Origin: Bacillota bacterium
GTDB lineage: Bacteria; Bacillota; UBA4882; UBA8346
Assembly (NCBI GenBank): GCA_023410535.1
Contig: JAEYPR010000002.1
Coordinates: 124,001-188,000, forward strand
Direction of reading: 5' to 3'
Length of the DNA: 64,000 bases
A program made the translations under genes and the position numbers. The notes under the pieces are model-generated. The model did not search any database. It worked only from the letters and a program-made list of their open reading frames with translations, and was not told the DNA's origin. Shown in pieces: positions 8,738 to 17,300 of the stretch. Positions within the stretch are counted from its first letter, which is position 1. The number at the start of each line of letters is the position of its first letter.

Positions 8738-10396
8738 ATGTCAACAACGATCGCAGATCCGGCAAACCATAGCGGCCCGCTTGCAGTCGGAATGCCTGTC
8801 CAAGGTAGGCTTGAACGCGGGAATGGGAGCGAATATTCGTTGGATTTACCGGTTCAAGCAGTGGCGTTGCTTACCCTCGAAAATGAGCGGCTCTGCGGCG
8901 GATTGACCATCGTTGATCCAGCGGGACAACCGGTGCGGAGCTGGATAGTCGATTGCGATGGTAAGCGGCAGGTCGCTTTTGTGGCCGATCTGGCAGGGGA
9001 ATATCGCGTGCAACTGACGGCTGGAGCGAGTGCCGGAAGCTATCGTTTAACCCTTGACCAAACGGTATCCCTTGCCGAGCGGATCAAACCGCTAGCGCAA
9101 CCACGCTTGGAAAGCAACCGGATCAAACGGTTGCGCACCGAATTGCTCGCTCGGCCGGAGCAAGCGCTAACTGCTTTCTGGCAAGAGGTTGCGGCACAAG
9201 GAACGCCCCTCCTTGAGGCGGATCCCGACAACCCGCAACTGACACTGTGCACGTTTTTATGGCACGGACAGGAACAGCTCCATCATGTCCGGGTTCACCT
9301 TTTATTTCGGACAACCCTTCCCAATGATTATCGTTTGACTCGGATTGAAGGCACCGACATTTGGTTCACCACTATCCGCTTGCCGTCACAAGGGCGGTTT
9401 GCCTACACGATGCTGGTGAACCCGCCGTTACGGACCCAGCCGGACATTGACAGTGATCCAGAGCATAAACTGCTTTATTTTGCCGGATCGCAAGTTGATC
9501 CGTTGAATCCCCGGCATTGTTTCGCAGAAGGCGGCAGTCGTTATGAGACATGGTCGTTGCTGGAATTGGCGGACGCGCCGCCCCAGCCCTGGACTGCCCG
9601 TCGTCCCGATGTCGCGGAAGGCGCGTTGCGCCGGATGACCTTCAAAAGCGCTCTGTTGCAAGACGAACGATTGATCACGGTTTATACGCCTTCCGGCTAT
9701 TCGAAGCAGGCCAAACCTTACGGGCTGCTTTTGGTGTTTGATGCGCAGTGGTATTTGTCACGCGTCCCGACGCCGACAATTTTAGACAACTTGATCGCCG
9801 CCGCGGTCATCCCGCCGTTAGTGGCGGTGATCATCGGCAACGGTCCGGGTGACGCCCGCAGTCGCCAATTGCCGTGCAATCCGGCATTCGCTGACTTTAT
9901 TGCGAACGAACTGCTTCCTTGGGTGCGACGCCATTACCATGTTACCCGGAAGCCGGACCGCACCATCGTCACCGGAGCCAGTTACGGCGGATTGGCCGCA
10001 ACCTATCTCGGGTTGCAACACCCTGAGCAATTTGGCAATGTGTTGGCGCAATCGGGTTCCTATTGGTGGCAACCGTCCGAACAATTGCAGCAGGCGATTG
10101 CGGCGAATCGCCATCCCGAGCGGAACTATCTGGCGGCGCTGGTTATTCAACGTCCTAAGCTTGCATTGCGTTTTTATCTGACTGCGGGAAGCGGCGAAAT
10201 CGATCGGACGGGGAACGGGCACTCGATCCTGACCGCCAACCGCCATTTGCGCGATGTGTTGCTGGCCAAGGGCTATGAAGTACACTACCGGGAATTTGTC
10301 GGCGGTCATGATTTTTTGAGTTGGCGCGGGTCATTGGCCGAAGGTTTGATCGTATTGACCGCCGATTGGACGGATAGCACTCAACCGTCGCCTTGA
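8738..10396 (+). CDS. Fes-type siderophore esterase, large
   Basis: This 552-residue cytoplasmic protein is related to enterochelin esterase Fes, which cuts the ester backbone of an imported catecholate so that iron can be released. Residues 1-115 look like a beta-sandwich. Residues 125-280 resemble the Fes N-terminal domain (VTFLWHG-type segment, here LCTFLWHGQEQLHHVRVHLL). Residues 290-545 are an alpha/beta hydrolase of the esterase D group with nucleophile motif TGASYGGLAAT and a C-terminal catalytic His in GGHDFLSW. There is no signal peptide. ATG at 8738 has GGGAGGA upstream. A second, shorter esterase is encoded at 14254-15006. Confidence 0.88.
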   Translation: MSTTIADPANHSGPLAVGMPVQGRLERGNGSEYSLDLPVQAVALLTLENERLCGGLTIVDPAGQPVRSWIVDCDGKRQVAFVADLAGEYRVQLTAGASAGSYRLTLDQTVSLAERIKPLAQPRLESNRIKRLRTELLARPEQALTAFWQEVAAQGTPLLEADPDNPQLTLCTFLWHGQEQLHHVRVHLLFRTTLPNDYRLTRIEGTDIWFTTIRLPSQGRFAYTMLVNPPLRTQPDIDSDPEHKLLYFAGSQVDPLNPRHCFAEGGSRYETWSLLELADAPPQPWTARRPDVAEGALRRMTFKSALLQDERLITVYTPSGYSKQAKPYGLLLVFDAQWYLSRVPTPTILDNLIAAAVIPPLVAVIIGNGPGDARSRQLPCNPAFADFIANELLPWVRRHYHVTRKPDRTIVTGASYGGLAATYLGLQHPEQFGNVLAQSGSYWWQPSEQLQQAIAANRHPERNYLAALVIQRPKLALRFYLTAGSGEIDRTGNGHSILTANRHLRDVLLAKGYEVHYREFVGGHDFLSWRGSLAEGLIVLTADWTDSTQPSP

Positions 10397-10415
10397 TCGG
10401 CCAAACCGGGGCAGG

Positions 10416-11186
10416 TTATTCCGTGCCGTTCCGTGGCAATAAGCTGTTATTCCGGTACTCCAAGGGCGTCCGGCGCATTAGTTTTTTAAAGACCAGGTTG
10501 TAATAGTTTTGATTGTTGAACCCGACGGAGAGGGCGATGTCCAATACCGGCAAACTCGCTTCAGCCAATAATTTTTTGCTCTTTTCAATCCGTAACTCAT
10601 TGAGAAACTGGGAGAAAGTTTTCCCGGTTTCTTTTTTAAAGAGATTGCACAGATAGGATTTGCTGATCTTGAGGTAGTGGGCGGTATCCTCCAACGTGAC
10701 GGGTTCGTGATAACGGGCATCCATGTAGTCAATGGCCTTTTTCACGTATAAGCTATAGGGTTGTTCATAGTAGTTTTTGATCTTTTGTTTAAAATACCCG
10801 CTATCCGCGGCGATGGTCCGCAACAACTCCAATAAGTACGGGATGCAGTAAGCCGGCTTGTAGACGAAGGAATCATTGACGGCTTTGGGATGTGACGCAT
10901 AAGGGCCGATGATATGAAAACCCCGGATGATATTTTTGCCGCAGATTTGGCAAGCGGTGAAATAAATGTGTTCCGCTGCGGCGACGGTCACGAAGCGGGT
11001 GTTAACTGCCGTTAACTCTTTTTTGGCTTGCTCGAAAACATGTTGGCGCTCATAGAGCTCATCCAATGCTCCGCTATACCCCACGGAGTGAATGGGAAGT
11101 CCATCAAAATCAACCGACCGGACGGGAAGCTGGGTACATAAATAAAACTTCTCAATCGTCTCCCGGATGTGATCAAGAACCGACAT
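10416..11186 (-). CDS. AraC-family regulator of the siderophore locus
   Basis: This 256-residue protein has an N-terminal sensor region and a C-terminal AraC DNA-binding domain with two helix-turn-helix units (LEDTAHYLKISKSYLCNLF and VLDIALSVGFNNQNYYN, near residues 155-245). The N-terminal part has CQICGKNIIRG, with two cysteines three apart, and resembles the PocR-type sensory region; the ligand is unknown. It is encoded divergently from the permease genes inside the siderophore island, next to one of the two shared operators, which suggests that it activates both operons in the manner of PchR or YbtA. I start at the ATG at 11186 because AAGGAG lies eight bases upstream. Confidence 0.85.
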   Translation of the reverse strand: MSVLDHIRETIEKFYLCTQLPVRSVDFDGLPIHSVGYSGALDELYERQHVFEQAKKELTAVNTRFVTVAAAEHIYFTACQICGKNIIRGFHIIGPYASHPKAVNDSFVYKPAYCIPYLLELLRTIAADSGYFKQKIKNYYEQPYSLYVKKAIDYMDARYHEPVTLEDTAHYLKISKSYLCNLFKKETGKTFSQFLNELRIEKSKKLLAEASLPVLDIALSVGFNNQNYYNLVFKKLMRRTPLEYRNNSLLPRNGTE

Positions 11187-11220
11187 GGGAATCACTCCTT
11201 TAAACAATGAAATATGGTTA

Positions 11221-11270
11221 TAAAAATCGCAATATCGTTATAAGGGATCGTTAGCGAAAAATGGTATGAT
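11221..11270 (+). promoter_or_regulatory. Permease-operon promoter: second copy of the shared operator
   Basis: This matches the receptor promoter at 5270-5318, with the same TAAAAATCG start, GTTATAAG-GATC end and CGAAA-TGGTAT continuation. The -10 here is TGgTATgaT (hexamer 11265-11270), an extended -10 with only one base off TATAAT. It lies between the divergent AraC and permease genes, so it may also autoregulate the AraC gene. Confidence 0.7.
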
Positions 11271-11305
11271 GAAGTTGGTTAGATTGATCGCTGTTGCCCG
11301 GTTGC

Positions 11306-11355
11306 GATTGGTTCCGCTAAAGTTAGTTTAAACTAACTTTAAACGGAAATCAATC
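11306..11355 (+). promoter_or_regulatory. Perfect iron-box-like palindrome in the permease leader
   Basis: AGTTAGTTTAAACTAACT (11321-11338) is a perfect palindrome, extended to 22 bp by flanking AA and TT. It is enclosed by GATTGGTTCCG (11306-11316) and CGGAAATCAATC (11344-11355), which can pair. The arrangement matches 5359-5405. A DtxR/IdeR/MntR-like repressor site is the simplest reading. Confidence 0.6.
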
Positions 11356-11409
11356 CTGGCCATGTTGCGGTATGGTTAATTCTTTATTTAAAAAAGCGAG
11401 CGAGAGACG

Positions 11410-12417
11410 ATGCGTGTAAAGAGTTTTTTCCCTTATCTTATTTTGATCGCTGCGCCGGGTTTGATCCTGGCCATCATCGGGTTGTCGGTCCGCTACGGAG
11501 CTAAAACGCTTGATTGGGAGATTGTTCAGGCGGCGGTGTTTCATTTTGACCCGGGCAATGTCAACCACCAGATCGTCATCAGCTCCCGATTGCCGAGAGT
11601 GCTCGGGGCGCTGTTGGTCGGGGCCGCGTTAGCCGTCTCCGGCGCATTGATGCAGGGGATTACCCGAAATTATCTGGCCTCGCCCAGCCTGATGGGGGTG
11701 GTCGATGGCTCCGCTTTGGCAATCACTCTTGGGATGTTGTTATTACCCAATGCGACGGTGTTGGAGCGGATCGGCTTTTCACTGCTCGGTTCGGTATTGG
11801 GAGCGGTCTTGGTGTTTGGATTGGGCTCACTACTGCCCAATGGCTTGTCTCCGGTCCGCTTGGCGATTTTGGGGACGATCATCGGCACCTTTTTGAGCGG
11901 GATCGCGGCGGCTTTGGCTACGTATTATCAGATCGCCCAGGATGTCAGTTTCTGGTATAACGCGCGCCTGCATCAGCTAAACCCGGAACACCTCAAACTG
12001 GCGGTTGTCTTCTTAGCCGGCGGTTTTCTGGTGGCGTTGTTGATCTCGGGTCAAATCACGTTGCTCACTTTGGGCGAGGAAGTAGCGATCGGTCTGGGGC
12101 AACGGACCGCCGTAATCAAAGGGCTGGCGGCGCTGGCCGTAATGATTTTAACCGGAATTTCCGTCGCTTTAGTCGGAAAGATTGGCTTCGTCGGTTTGAT
12201 CATTCCGCATATCACCCGTTATTTGACCGGTGTTGATTATAAGTGGATTATTCCCTGTTCGGGCGTATTGGGGGGCATCTTTCTCGCTAGTTCGGACCTG
12301 CTCAGCCGGTTTGTAAATTATCCGTTCGAGACGCCGGTGGGAGTGATTACCGCGTTGATCGGCGTGCCTTTCTTCTTATATCTGGCCAAAACGCGCGGGG
12401 GAAGCCAATATGCGTAA
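11410..12417 (+). CDS. Ferric-siderophore ABC permease 1 (FecCD family)
   Basis: This 335-residue membrane protein is one half of the inner-membrane channel for ferric siderophore. It has about nine to ten hydrophobic segments. Family hallmarks are SSRLPRVLGALLVGAALAVS, GALMQGITRNYLASP and the cytoplasmic coupling stretch VALVGKIGFVGLIIPHITR. Length is typical. The last eight bases overlap the next gene, so the two permeases are translationally coupled. It pairs with 12410-13432 as a heterodimer, as in FecC/FecD. Confidence 0.93.
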   Translation: MRVKSFFPYLILIAAPGLILAIIGLSVRYGAKTLDWEIVQAAVFHFDPGNVNHQIVISSRLPRVLGALLVGAALAVSGALMQGITRNYLASPSLMGVVDGSALAITLGMLLLPNATVLERIGFSLLGSVLGAVLVFGLGSLLPNGLSPVRLAILGTIIGTFLSGIAAALATYYQIAQDVSFWYNARLHQLNPEHLKLAVVFLAGGFLVALLISGQITLLTLGEEVAIGLGQRTAVIKGLAALAVMILTGISVALVGKIGFVGLIIPHITRYLTGVDYKWIIPCSGVLGGIFLASSDLLSRFVNYPFETPVGVITALIGVPFFLYLAKTRGGSQYA

Positions 12418-13432
12418 GGAACAAATCGGCCGGTATCGGATGGTGTTGGGGATCGGGCTGGGCCTCGTTTTGCTGATGGCGTATTTCAGCTTGAGCTACG
12501 GCATATTGGCGATCAGCTTCAAGGATTTAGTAAAAACGCTGTTCCGGATCGCTCCGACCCCGCAGTATGACTTACTGATCTGGGAGTTTCGCTTGCCCCG
12601 GATCGTTACCGCCGGCTTAATCGGAGCGGCGTTAGGCATCGCGGGAGCGGTAATGCAAGGAATTACCCGGAACGGTCTGGCCGATCCCGGGATCTTGGGC
12701 ATTAATGCCGGCGCCGGGGCCGGAATGGTGCTCTTTATGGTCTTCGCGCAAGAAAAGATCAGCGGAGCGGGCTGGGTGGCGGTGATGGCCATGCCGTTTT
12801 GCGGGTTGCTTGGCGGGCTGGGAGCAGCCTTGTTAAGCTACTGCCTGGCGCGGCAGCACGGCCAACTGGACCCGCAACGGTTGTTGTTGACCGGGATTGC
12901 GGTTGGCTCGGGTCTTGGCGCGGTGATTTTATATGTAACACTCAAAATGAGCAGCGGTGATTTTCAGCTGGCTACTGTTTGGCTGGCCGGAAGCGTCGCC
13001 CATGCCAATTGGAAGCAGCTTAGCGCGATTTTGCCGTGGTTCGGGCTATTGATTCCGGTGCTGTTCCGGAAGGCCTATCTGCTTGATCTGTTTCAATTGG
13101 AGGAAAGCAGCGTCAAAAGCTTGGGAATAGCCGTCGAACGGGAGAAGGTCTTCTTTTTGTTGAGCGCGGTCGGATTGGTCGGCGCTTGCGTTGCGGTGGC
13201 CGGCGGGGTCGGTTTTGTCGGGTTAATCGCGCCCCACATCGCCCGGCGGTTGGTGGGCATCACCCATCAACCCATGCTTGCCGTCGCGGCGGTGTTGGGA
13301 ATGCTGTTGGTCTTGACCGCCGATTGGATCGGCAAAACGCTGTTTGCTCCGGCGGAGCTTGCGGTCGGAATCGTTATTTCGCTAATCGGCGCGCCGTACT
13401 TTATCTATCTGTTGTTTACTGCCAAAGCATAG
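12410..13432 (+). CDS. Ferric-siderophore ABC permease 2 (FecCD family)
   Basis: This 340-residue protein is the partner permease. It shows the same hallmarks: EFRLPRIVTAGLIGAALGIAG, GAVMQGITRNGLADPG and GGVGFVGLIAPHIARRL. It has about nine membrane segments. It starts inside the end of the preceding permease gene (8-base overlap) and is followed after 12 bases by the ATPase gene. The stretch ITRNGLADPGILGINAGA is the usual FecCD signature. Confidence 0.93.
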   Translation: MRKEQIGRYRMVLGIGLGLVLLMAYFSLSYGILAISFKDLVKTLFRIAPTPQYDLLIWEFRLPRIVTAGLIGAALGIAGAVMQGITRNGLADPGILGINAGAGAGMVLFMVFAQEKISGAGWVAVMAMPFCGLLGGLGAALLSYCLARQHGQLDPQRLLLTGIAVGSGLGAVILYVTLKMSSGDFQLATVWLAGSVAHANWKQLSAILPWFGLLIPVLFRKAYLLDLFQLEESSVKSLGIAVEREKVFFLLSAVGLVGACVAVAGGVGFVGLIAPHIARRLVGITHQPMLAVAAVLGMLLVLTADWIGKTLFAPAELAVGIVISLIGAPYFIYLLFTAKA

Positions 13433-13444
13433 AAAGGTCTTGCC

Positions 13445-14257
13445 ATGAGTATTTTACGCGTTGAAAATTTACGAGTCGGTTACGGCAAAACCCCAATCAT
13501 CGACGCGCTCAACCTAACGGTGGCGACGGCTAAAATCACCGCGATAATCGGACCGAACGGTTGCGGCAAATCGACCTTGCTCAAAACGATGGCCCGGATC
13601 ATTCGGCCCCAACACGGCAAGGTTTACTTACATGGCGAGGATCTCCATCAGCTTCCCACGCGTCAGGTTGCGCAGCGTTTGGCGTTATTGCCGCAGCATC
13701 CGGCCGGGCCTCCGGAATTGACCGGTAAGGAGTTGGTGGCGTTTGGCCGCTTTCCCCACCAGCGCCGAGGGAAGCAGTTATCGGCCAAAGATCGGGCAGT
13801 GATCGCCTGGGCCATGGCAACGACCAAGGTAGCTGCCTTTGGCGACCGCCCGATCGGCAGTTTGTCCGGCGGGGAACGTCAGCGGCTTTGGTTGGCTATG
13901 GCGCTGGCGCAAGAGACGGAACTGCTCTTGTTGGACGAACCCACCACCTATTTGGATTTGGCCCACCAGTTGGAGATGTTGCAAATTGTGGAACAATTAA
14001 ATCAGGAACGGCGTTGCGCGGTGGTGATGGTTTTGCATGATATCAGTCATGCGGCGCGGTTTGCCCATGAGATTGTCGCGTTGCGACACGGTAAAATCCT
14101 CGCCGCCGGCACGCCGCAAATGACGATTACTCCGGCGGTGTTGCGAGCGGTTTTTCAGATTGAAGCGCGGATCATTACCGATCCGCTGAACGGGAAACCG
14201 GTTTGTTTTGGTTATGAGAATACTTTGGGTAAAATTTCTTTGGGAGCGGAGCAATGA
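13445..14257 (+). CDS. Ferric-siderophore ABC transporter ATPase
   Basis: This 270-residue ATPase powers the permease pair. It has Walker A GPNGCGKSTLLK (about residues 38-49), the signature LSGGERQRLWLAMALAQ (about 140-156), Walker B LLLLDEPTTYLD and the switch His in VMVLHDISHAA. It belongs to the FecE/FepC group. The ATG is preceded by AAAGGTC. Its stop overlaps the start of the following esterase gene by four bases (ATGA). Confidence 0.95.
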   Translation: MSILRVENLRVGYGKTPIIDALNLTVATAKITAIIGPNGCGKSTLLKTMARIIRPQHGKVYLHGEDLHQLPTRQVAQRLALLPQHPAGPPELTGKELVAFGRFPHQRRGKQLSAKDRAVIAWAMATTKVAAFGDRPIGSLSGGERQRLWLAMALAQETELLLLDEPTTYLDLAHQLEMLQIVEQLNQERRCAVVMVLHDISHAARFAHEIVALRHGKILAAGTPQMTITPAVLRAVFQIEARIITDPLNGKPVCFGYENTLGKISLGAEQ

Positions 14258-15006
14258 AAGGTCAGATTATCACTAGTAACATCAGCGACCGGGAACTCAC
14301 TATCTATCTTCCCCCGTCCTATCAGGAGGCGGGAACGGGTTTTCCGGTCGTCTACCTTCAAGATCAAGGGGAGTTGTTTCATCCGGCCGCCAGTAATTCT
14401 TTGGAAACCTTGGAGGCGCTGTTTGCAGCGGGGAAACTCATGGAGCTAATTTTGGTCGGGGTTGAAACCAAAACACGGCAACGCGACTATACCCCCTGGC
14501 ATGCGCCGGCGCTTGAGCAACGTTACGGCGATTTTGAGGGCCGGGGCGCCGACTATCTCGCTTTTTTAGTGGACGAGGTCAAAGCGTACATCGATCGAAC
14601 ATTTCAGACGCTCCCGCAACCGGAGCGTACCGGAATCGGCGGTGTTTCGCTCGGCGGCTTGATCGCGCTTTATGCGGCTTACATATATCCGGGGGTCTTC
14701 GGCCGGATTGCGTCAATCTCCGGATCGCTTTGGTACGACGGGTTTGTCGAATATATGGAAGCGCAGCCGCTGACCTGTACCGGCCGGAAGGTCTACTTGG
14801 ATGTCGGAAGTTTGGAAGGCGCCGCCAAAACCAACCGGCAAAAAACGATGGTGCCCCAAACCAAAGCCGCCTATCAAATATTACGAAACAAGGGGTTGAC
14901 GGCCGACCACTGCCAACTGGTAATTGATGAAGGGGCGATTCATCACTGGCGTTTTTTTACTAAGCGGTTTCCGTCCGCTATGCAATGGTTGTTTCCGGCG
15001 GCGTGA
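14254..15006 (+). CDS. Siderophore esterase, short (IroE/BesA-like)
   Basis: This 250-residue alpha/beta hydrolase is of the esterase D / IroE / BesA type, with nucleophile motif GIGGVSLGGLIALYAA and a C-terminal His in the segment GAIHHWRFFTKRFP. There is no signal peptide, so it should act in the cytoplasm. It is coupled to the ATPase gene by a four-base overlap, which strongly ties it to ferric-siderophore breakdown after import. It lacks the N-terminal Fes domain of the protein at 8738-10396, so the two may handle different siderophores or hydrolysis steps. Confidence 0.85.
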   Translation: MKGQIITSNISDRELTIYLPPSYQEAGTGFPVVYLQDQGELFHPAASNSLETLEALFAAGKLMELILVGVETKTRQRDYTPWHAPALEQRYGDFEGRGADYLAFLVDEVKAYIDRTFQTLPQPERTGIGGVSLGGLIALYAAYIYPGVFGRIASISGSLWYDGFVEYMEAQPLTCTGRKVYLDVGSLEGAAKTNRQKTMVPQTKAAYQILRNKGLTADHCQLVIDEGAIHHWRFFTKRFPSAMQWLFPAA

Positions 15007-15017
15007 GATTTAGAATG

Positions 15018-15211
15018 AAAAACGCCCGAAATTGGACATTCAACGCCCGAAAAGATAAGTTCCGCAACCGGAATTTATATTTTGGCGACTTGAATTTAAA
15101 ATCTAGCCACCGGAATAGAACATTTTGGAACTGAAATTCAAAATTCAGCCACTGGAATGGAAGATTTGGGAAGCGGAATTCAAGATTCAACCACCGGAAT
15201 CGATCATTCCC
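15018..15211. repeat. Degenerate 42-bp tandem repeat
   Basis: The 280-base gap between the esterase gene and tonB contains about four and a half diverged units of 42 bp. Three units are easy to align, each centred on a CCACCGGAAT-like core (near 15076, 15110 and 15152, with a partial one near 15194). The minus strand is open across the array with a 14-residue periodicity (FRWLNLEF, FQWLNFEF, FRWLDFKF), but I see no convincing start or ribosome site. Confidence 0.7.
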
Positions 15212-15286
15212 CAATAATAATGAAGAAACCAACGTTAAATTTATGAATTAATCCTTTTTTATTAATCCGGAGAGGGGAGCGCTGAT

Positions 15287-16159
15287 GTGGCGAAACGGAA
15301 CGACTCGAATCAAGGGAAACGGAACGCGGCAATCGGCAACCGTAATGAGCGGATTGCAATTGGAGTTTCATTAGTTCTCCATCTGTTATTATGCATAGCG
15401 CCCGCCTTCGGCCGATTGACCGCGGCAGCGCCGCCACCGGCCACGGTTCCCCCGGTGTTGGTGGCGATCATGCCTTCAAAGCTGTTAAGTACGGGTGACC
15501 TGGGTAACTTGAATCCCGAATCCGGCCGCGCGGCGACCGGGCCGCCGCCCATCCGGCAAACGGTTGCGCGTGATGAAGGTCCAACCGAATCCGTCCGTCA
15601 AAAGGTGGCAGATTCGGCGGAGCCGCCGACCGGGCAGACCGCCGTTCATCCGGTGTCAACCGCGCCGGAGGCTGTGGCAACGGTTGAATCAGCTCTTCCC
15701 CCGGTTCTACACGGAGCCGCCACCGCACCGGTTTTGACCGTCCCGGTCGCCGGCGCCGGCGCTGCGGCCGGTTCAATTAAACCGCCGGCACTGACGGGCG
15801 AGCCGGGTGGTGAAACTGGCAGCGTTGCGTCCGGGCAGTCAGGAGCGGGTGAAACGGCCGCGGTTGGCGACGGGGGTACCGGCGGGAACGCCGCCAAGAT
15901 GCTGCGCGGCGCAGCGCCACGCTATCCGGCTTTGGCCCGGCAGGCAGGGTGGGAAGGTACGGTGATGGTGCGGGTGTTGGTTGATCGTCGTGGTGTTGCC
16001 GCCACTGTGACCATCCGGGAGAGCAGCGGCTATCAATTGCTGGATGACGCGGTGCTTCAGGCGGTGAAAAAGTGGCGGTTCGCCCCGGCGACTCAAAACG
16101 GGAATCCCATTGCCAGCTTTCATGATGTCCGGGTCCGGTTCCGGCTGACCGACCGGTAA
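15287..16159 (+). CDS. tonB: TonB energy-transducer protein
   Basis: This 290-residue protein links the inner-membrane ExbBD motor to the outer-membrane receptor. It has a short basic N-terminus, one membrane helix (about residues 22-45), a long Pro/Ala/Gly/Thr-rich linker spanning the periplasm (about 45-200), and a TonB C-terminal domain (about 205-288) with YPALARQAGWEGTVMVRV and VKKWRFAPA. The GTG at 15287 is used because GAGGGGAG lies seven bases upstream; the overlapping ATG at 15285 is in another frame. It leads the tonB-exbB-exbD operon. No iron-box palindrome like those of the uptake promoters was seen in front of it. Confidence 0.92.
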   Translation: MAKRNDSNQGKRNAAIGNRNERIAIGVSLVLHLLLCIAPAFGRLTAAAPPPATVPPVLVAIMPSKLLSTGDLGNLNPESGRAATGPPPIRQTVARDEGPTESVRQKVADSAEPPTGQTAVHPVSTAPEAVATVESALPPVLHGAATAPVLTVPVAGAGAAAGSIKPPALTGEPGGETGSVASGQSGAGETAAVGDGGTGGNAAKMLRGAAPRYPALARQAGWEGTVMVRVLVDRRGVAATVTIRESSGYQLLDDAVLQAVKKWRFAPATQNGNPIASFHDVRVRFRLTDR

Positions 16160-16208
16160 GGTAGTGAAGCCATCGAAAACCCCAATATGATCGAGAGGAT
16201 GAGACGGA

Positions 16209-16811
16209 ATGTTTGAGGTGCTAATTAAAGGAGGTTGGGTTATGCTGCCGCTGGCGGTCTGTTCGCTGGTGGCCGTGACCATCATTGTGGAACGGTTGCT
16301 TTTTTTTCGCCGGATCGGCCGTCACCAACCGGCCGAGGAGGTTCTGAACCTGGCTGATCAAGGACGGTATGAGGAAGCATTCGCCAAAGCCGACGGGAGT
16401 AATTTACCGGTACTCCACGTATTAAAAGTTGGTTTAGGTTATCGCCGTAACCCCGGGAAGGCCATGGAAGTTGCCGGTTTAGCGGAAGTGTCGGGGATGA
16501 AACGGGGTTTAACCGCGCTGGAAACCATCATCACGCTTTCGCCCTTATTAGGATTGTTAGGAACGATCATCGGGATGATCGGTTCGTTTCAAATCATGAC
16601 AATCGCCGGATCAAGCCAGCCGCACGCAGTAACCGGCGGAGTGGCGGAGGCTTTGATCGCCACCGCCAGTGGAATTTCCGTAGCGGTAATTACCTTGATC
16701 CCGTATAACTTTTTTTTACGGTGCGTCGAGCGGGAAACGGAAACGATCGAGCAATACGCGACCCGGCTCGAACTGTTACTTCATGAAACATCACAGGAGC
16801 GAGCGGGATGA
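16209..16811 (+). CDS. exbB: ExbB/TolQ/MotA-type proton-channel protein
   Basis: This 200-residue inner-membrane protein forms, with ExbD, the proton-driven motor that energises TonB. It has three membrane segments: one near residues 13-30, and two around 105-130 (ALETIITLSPLLGLLGTIIGMI) and 145-170 (GGVAEALIATASGISVAVITLI). The P-L-L-G-L-L-G-T motif is diagnostic. I keep the first ATG at 16209; the internal AAAGGAGG before a later ATG only encodes the conserved KGGW of the family's N-terminus. It overlaps exbD by four bases. Confidence 0.93.
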   Translation: MFEVLIKGGWVMLPLAVCSLVAVTIIVERLLFFRRIGRHQPAEEVLNLADQGRYEEAFAKADGSNLPVLHVLKVGLGYRRNPGKAMEVAGLAEVSGMKRGLTALETIITLSPLLGLLGTIIGMIGSFQIMTIAGSSQPHAVTGGVAEALIATASGISVAVITLIPYNFFLRCVERETETIEQYATRLELLLHETSQERAG

Positions 16812-17218
16812 AACTGCCAAGAAATACGTCGCGCAAAGCGCGGATCGAAATTATTCCCATGATCGACACTATGTTTTTTTTGCTCGTTTTTTTCATGTTG
16901 GCGAGCTTATCGATGACCCATCAATACAGTGTTCCGGTTAATCTGCCCAAGGCCTCGGGTGTGCCGGACCGGCTGCCCAAGGTCGTGACGGTCTCGATCA
17001 CCAAAGACGGGCAATTATACTATGAGAAAGAAGCGATCGCTTCCCCCGGTGAAGCGGTGCTGCGCTTGCTTAACCAACAAAAATCCGATCCGGCGCTGGC
17101 AGTAATTATTAACGCCGACCGGAGCGTCCGGCATGGGCAGGTGGTGGAGTTGCTGGATGCTATCCAACAAAGCGGGTTGACCAAAATTGCCATCGCGGTG
17201 AATCATTCGAAAAGTTGA
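16808..17218 (+). CDS. exbD: ExbD/TolR-type motor protein
   Basis: This 136-residue protein has one membrane helix carrying the essential Asp (IIPMIDTMFFLLVFFML, Asp near residue 18) and a periplasmic ExbD/TolR domain ending VVELLDAIQQSGLTKIAIAV. It starts within the exbB stop (ATGA). Together with tonB and exbB it completes the machinery for the receptor at 5429-7642. Confidence 0.93.
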   Translation: MKLPRNTSRKARIEIIPMIDTMFFLLVFFMLASLSMTHQYSVPVNLPKASGVPDRLPKVVTVSITKDGQLYYEKEAIASPGEAVLRLLNQQKSDPALAVIINADRSVRHGQVVELLDAIQQSGLTKIAIAVNHSKS

Positions 17219-17300
17219 CCAAGCATTGCCGGAGTGGAATTGCCGGCAAAACGGCAATTGGTTTTGTTGATGTAGCCGGCGCCAAACGCGGTGCAGCGGT

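Noticed and set aside
14978..15232. Minus-strand frame of 84 codons with a 14-residue period between the esterase gene and tonB
   Set aside because: It begins at a TTG without a ribosome site and simply reads through the degenerate tandem repeat.
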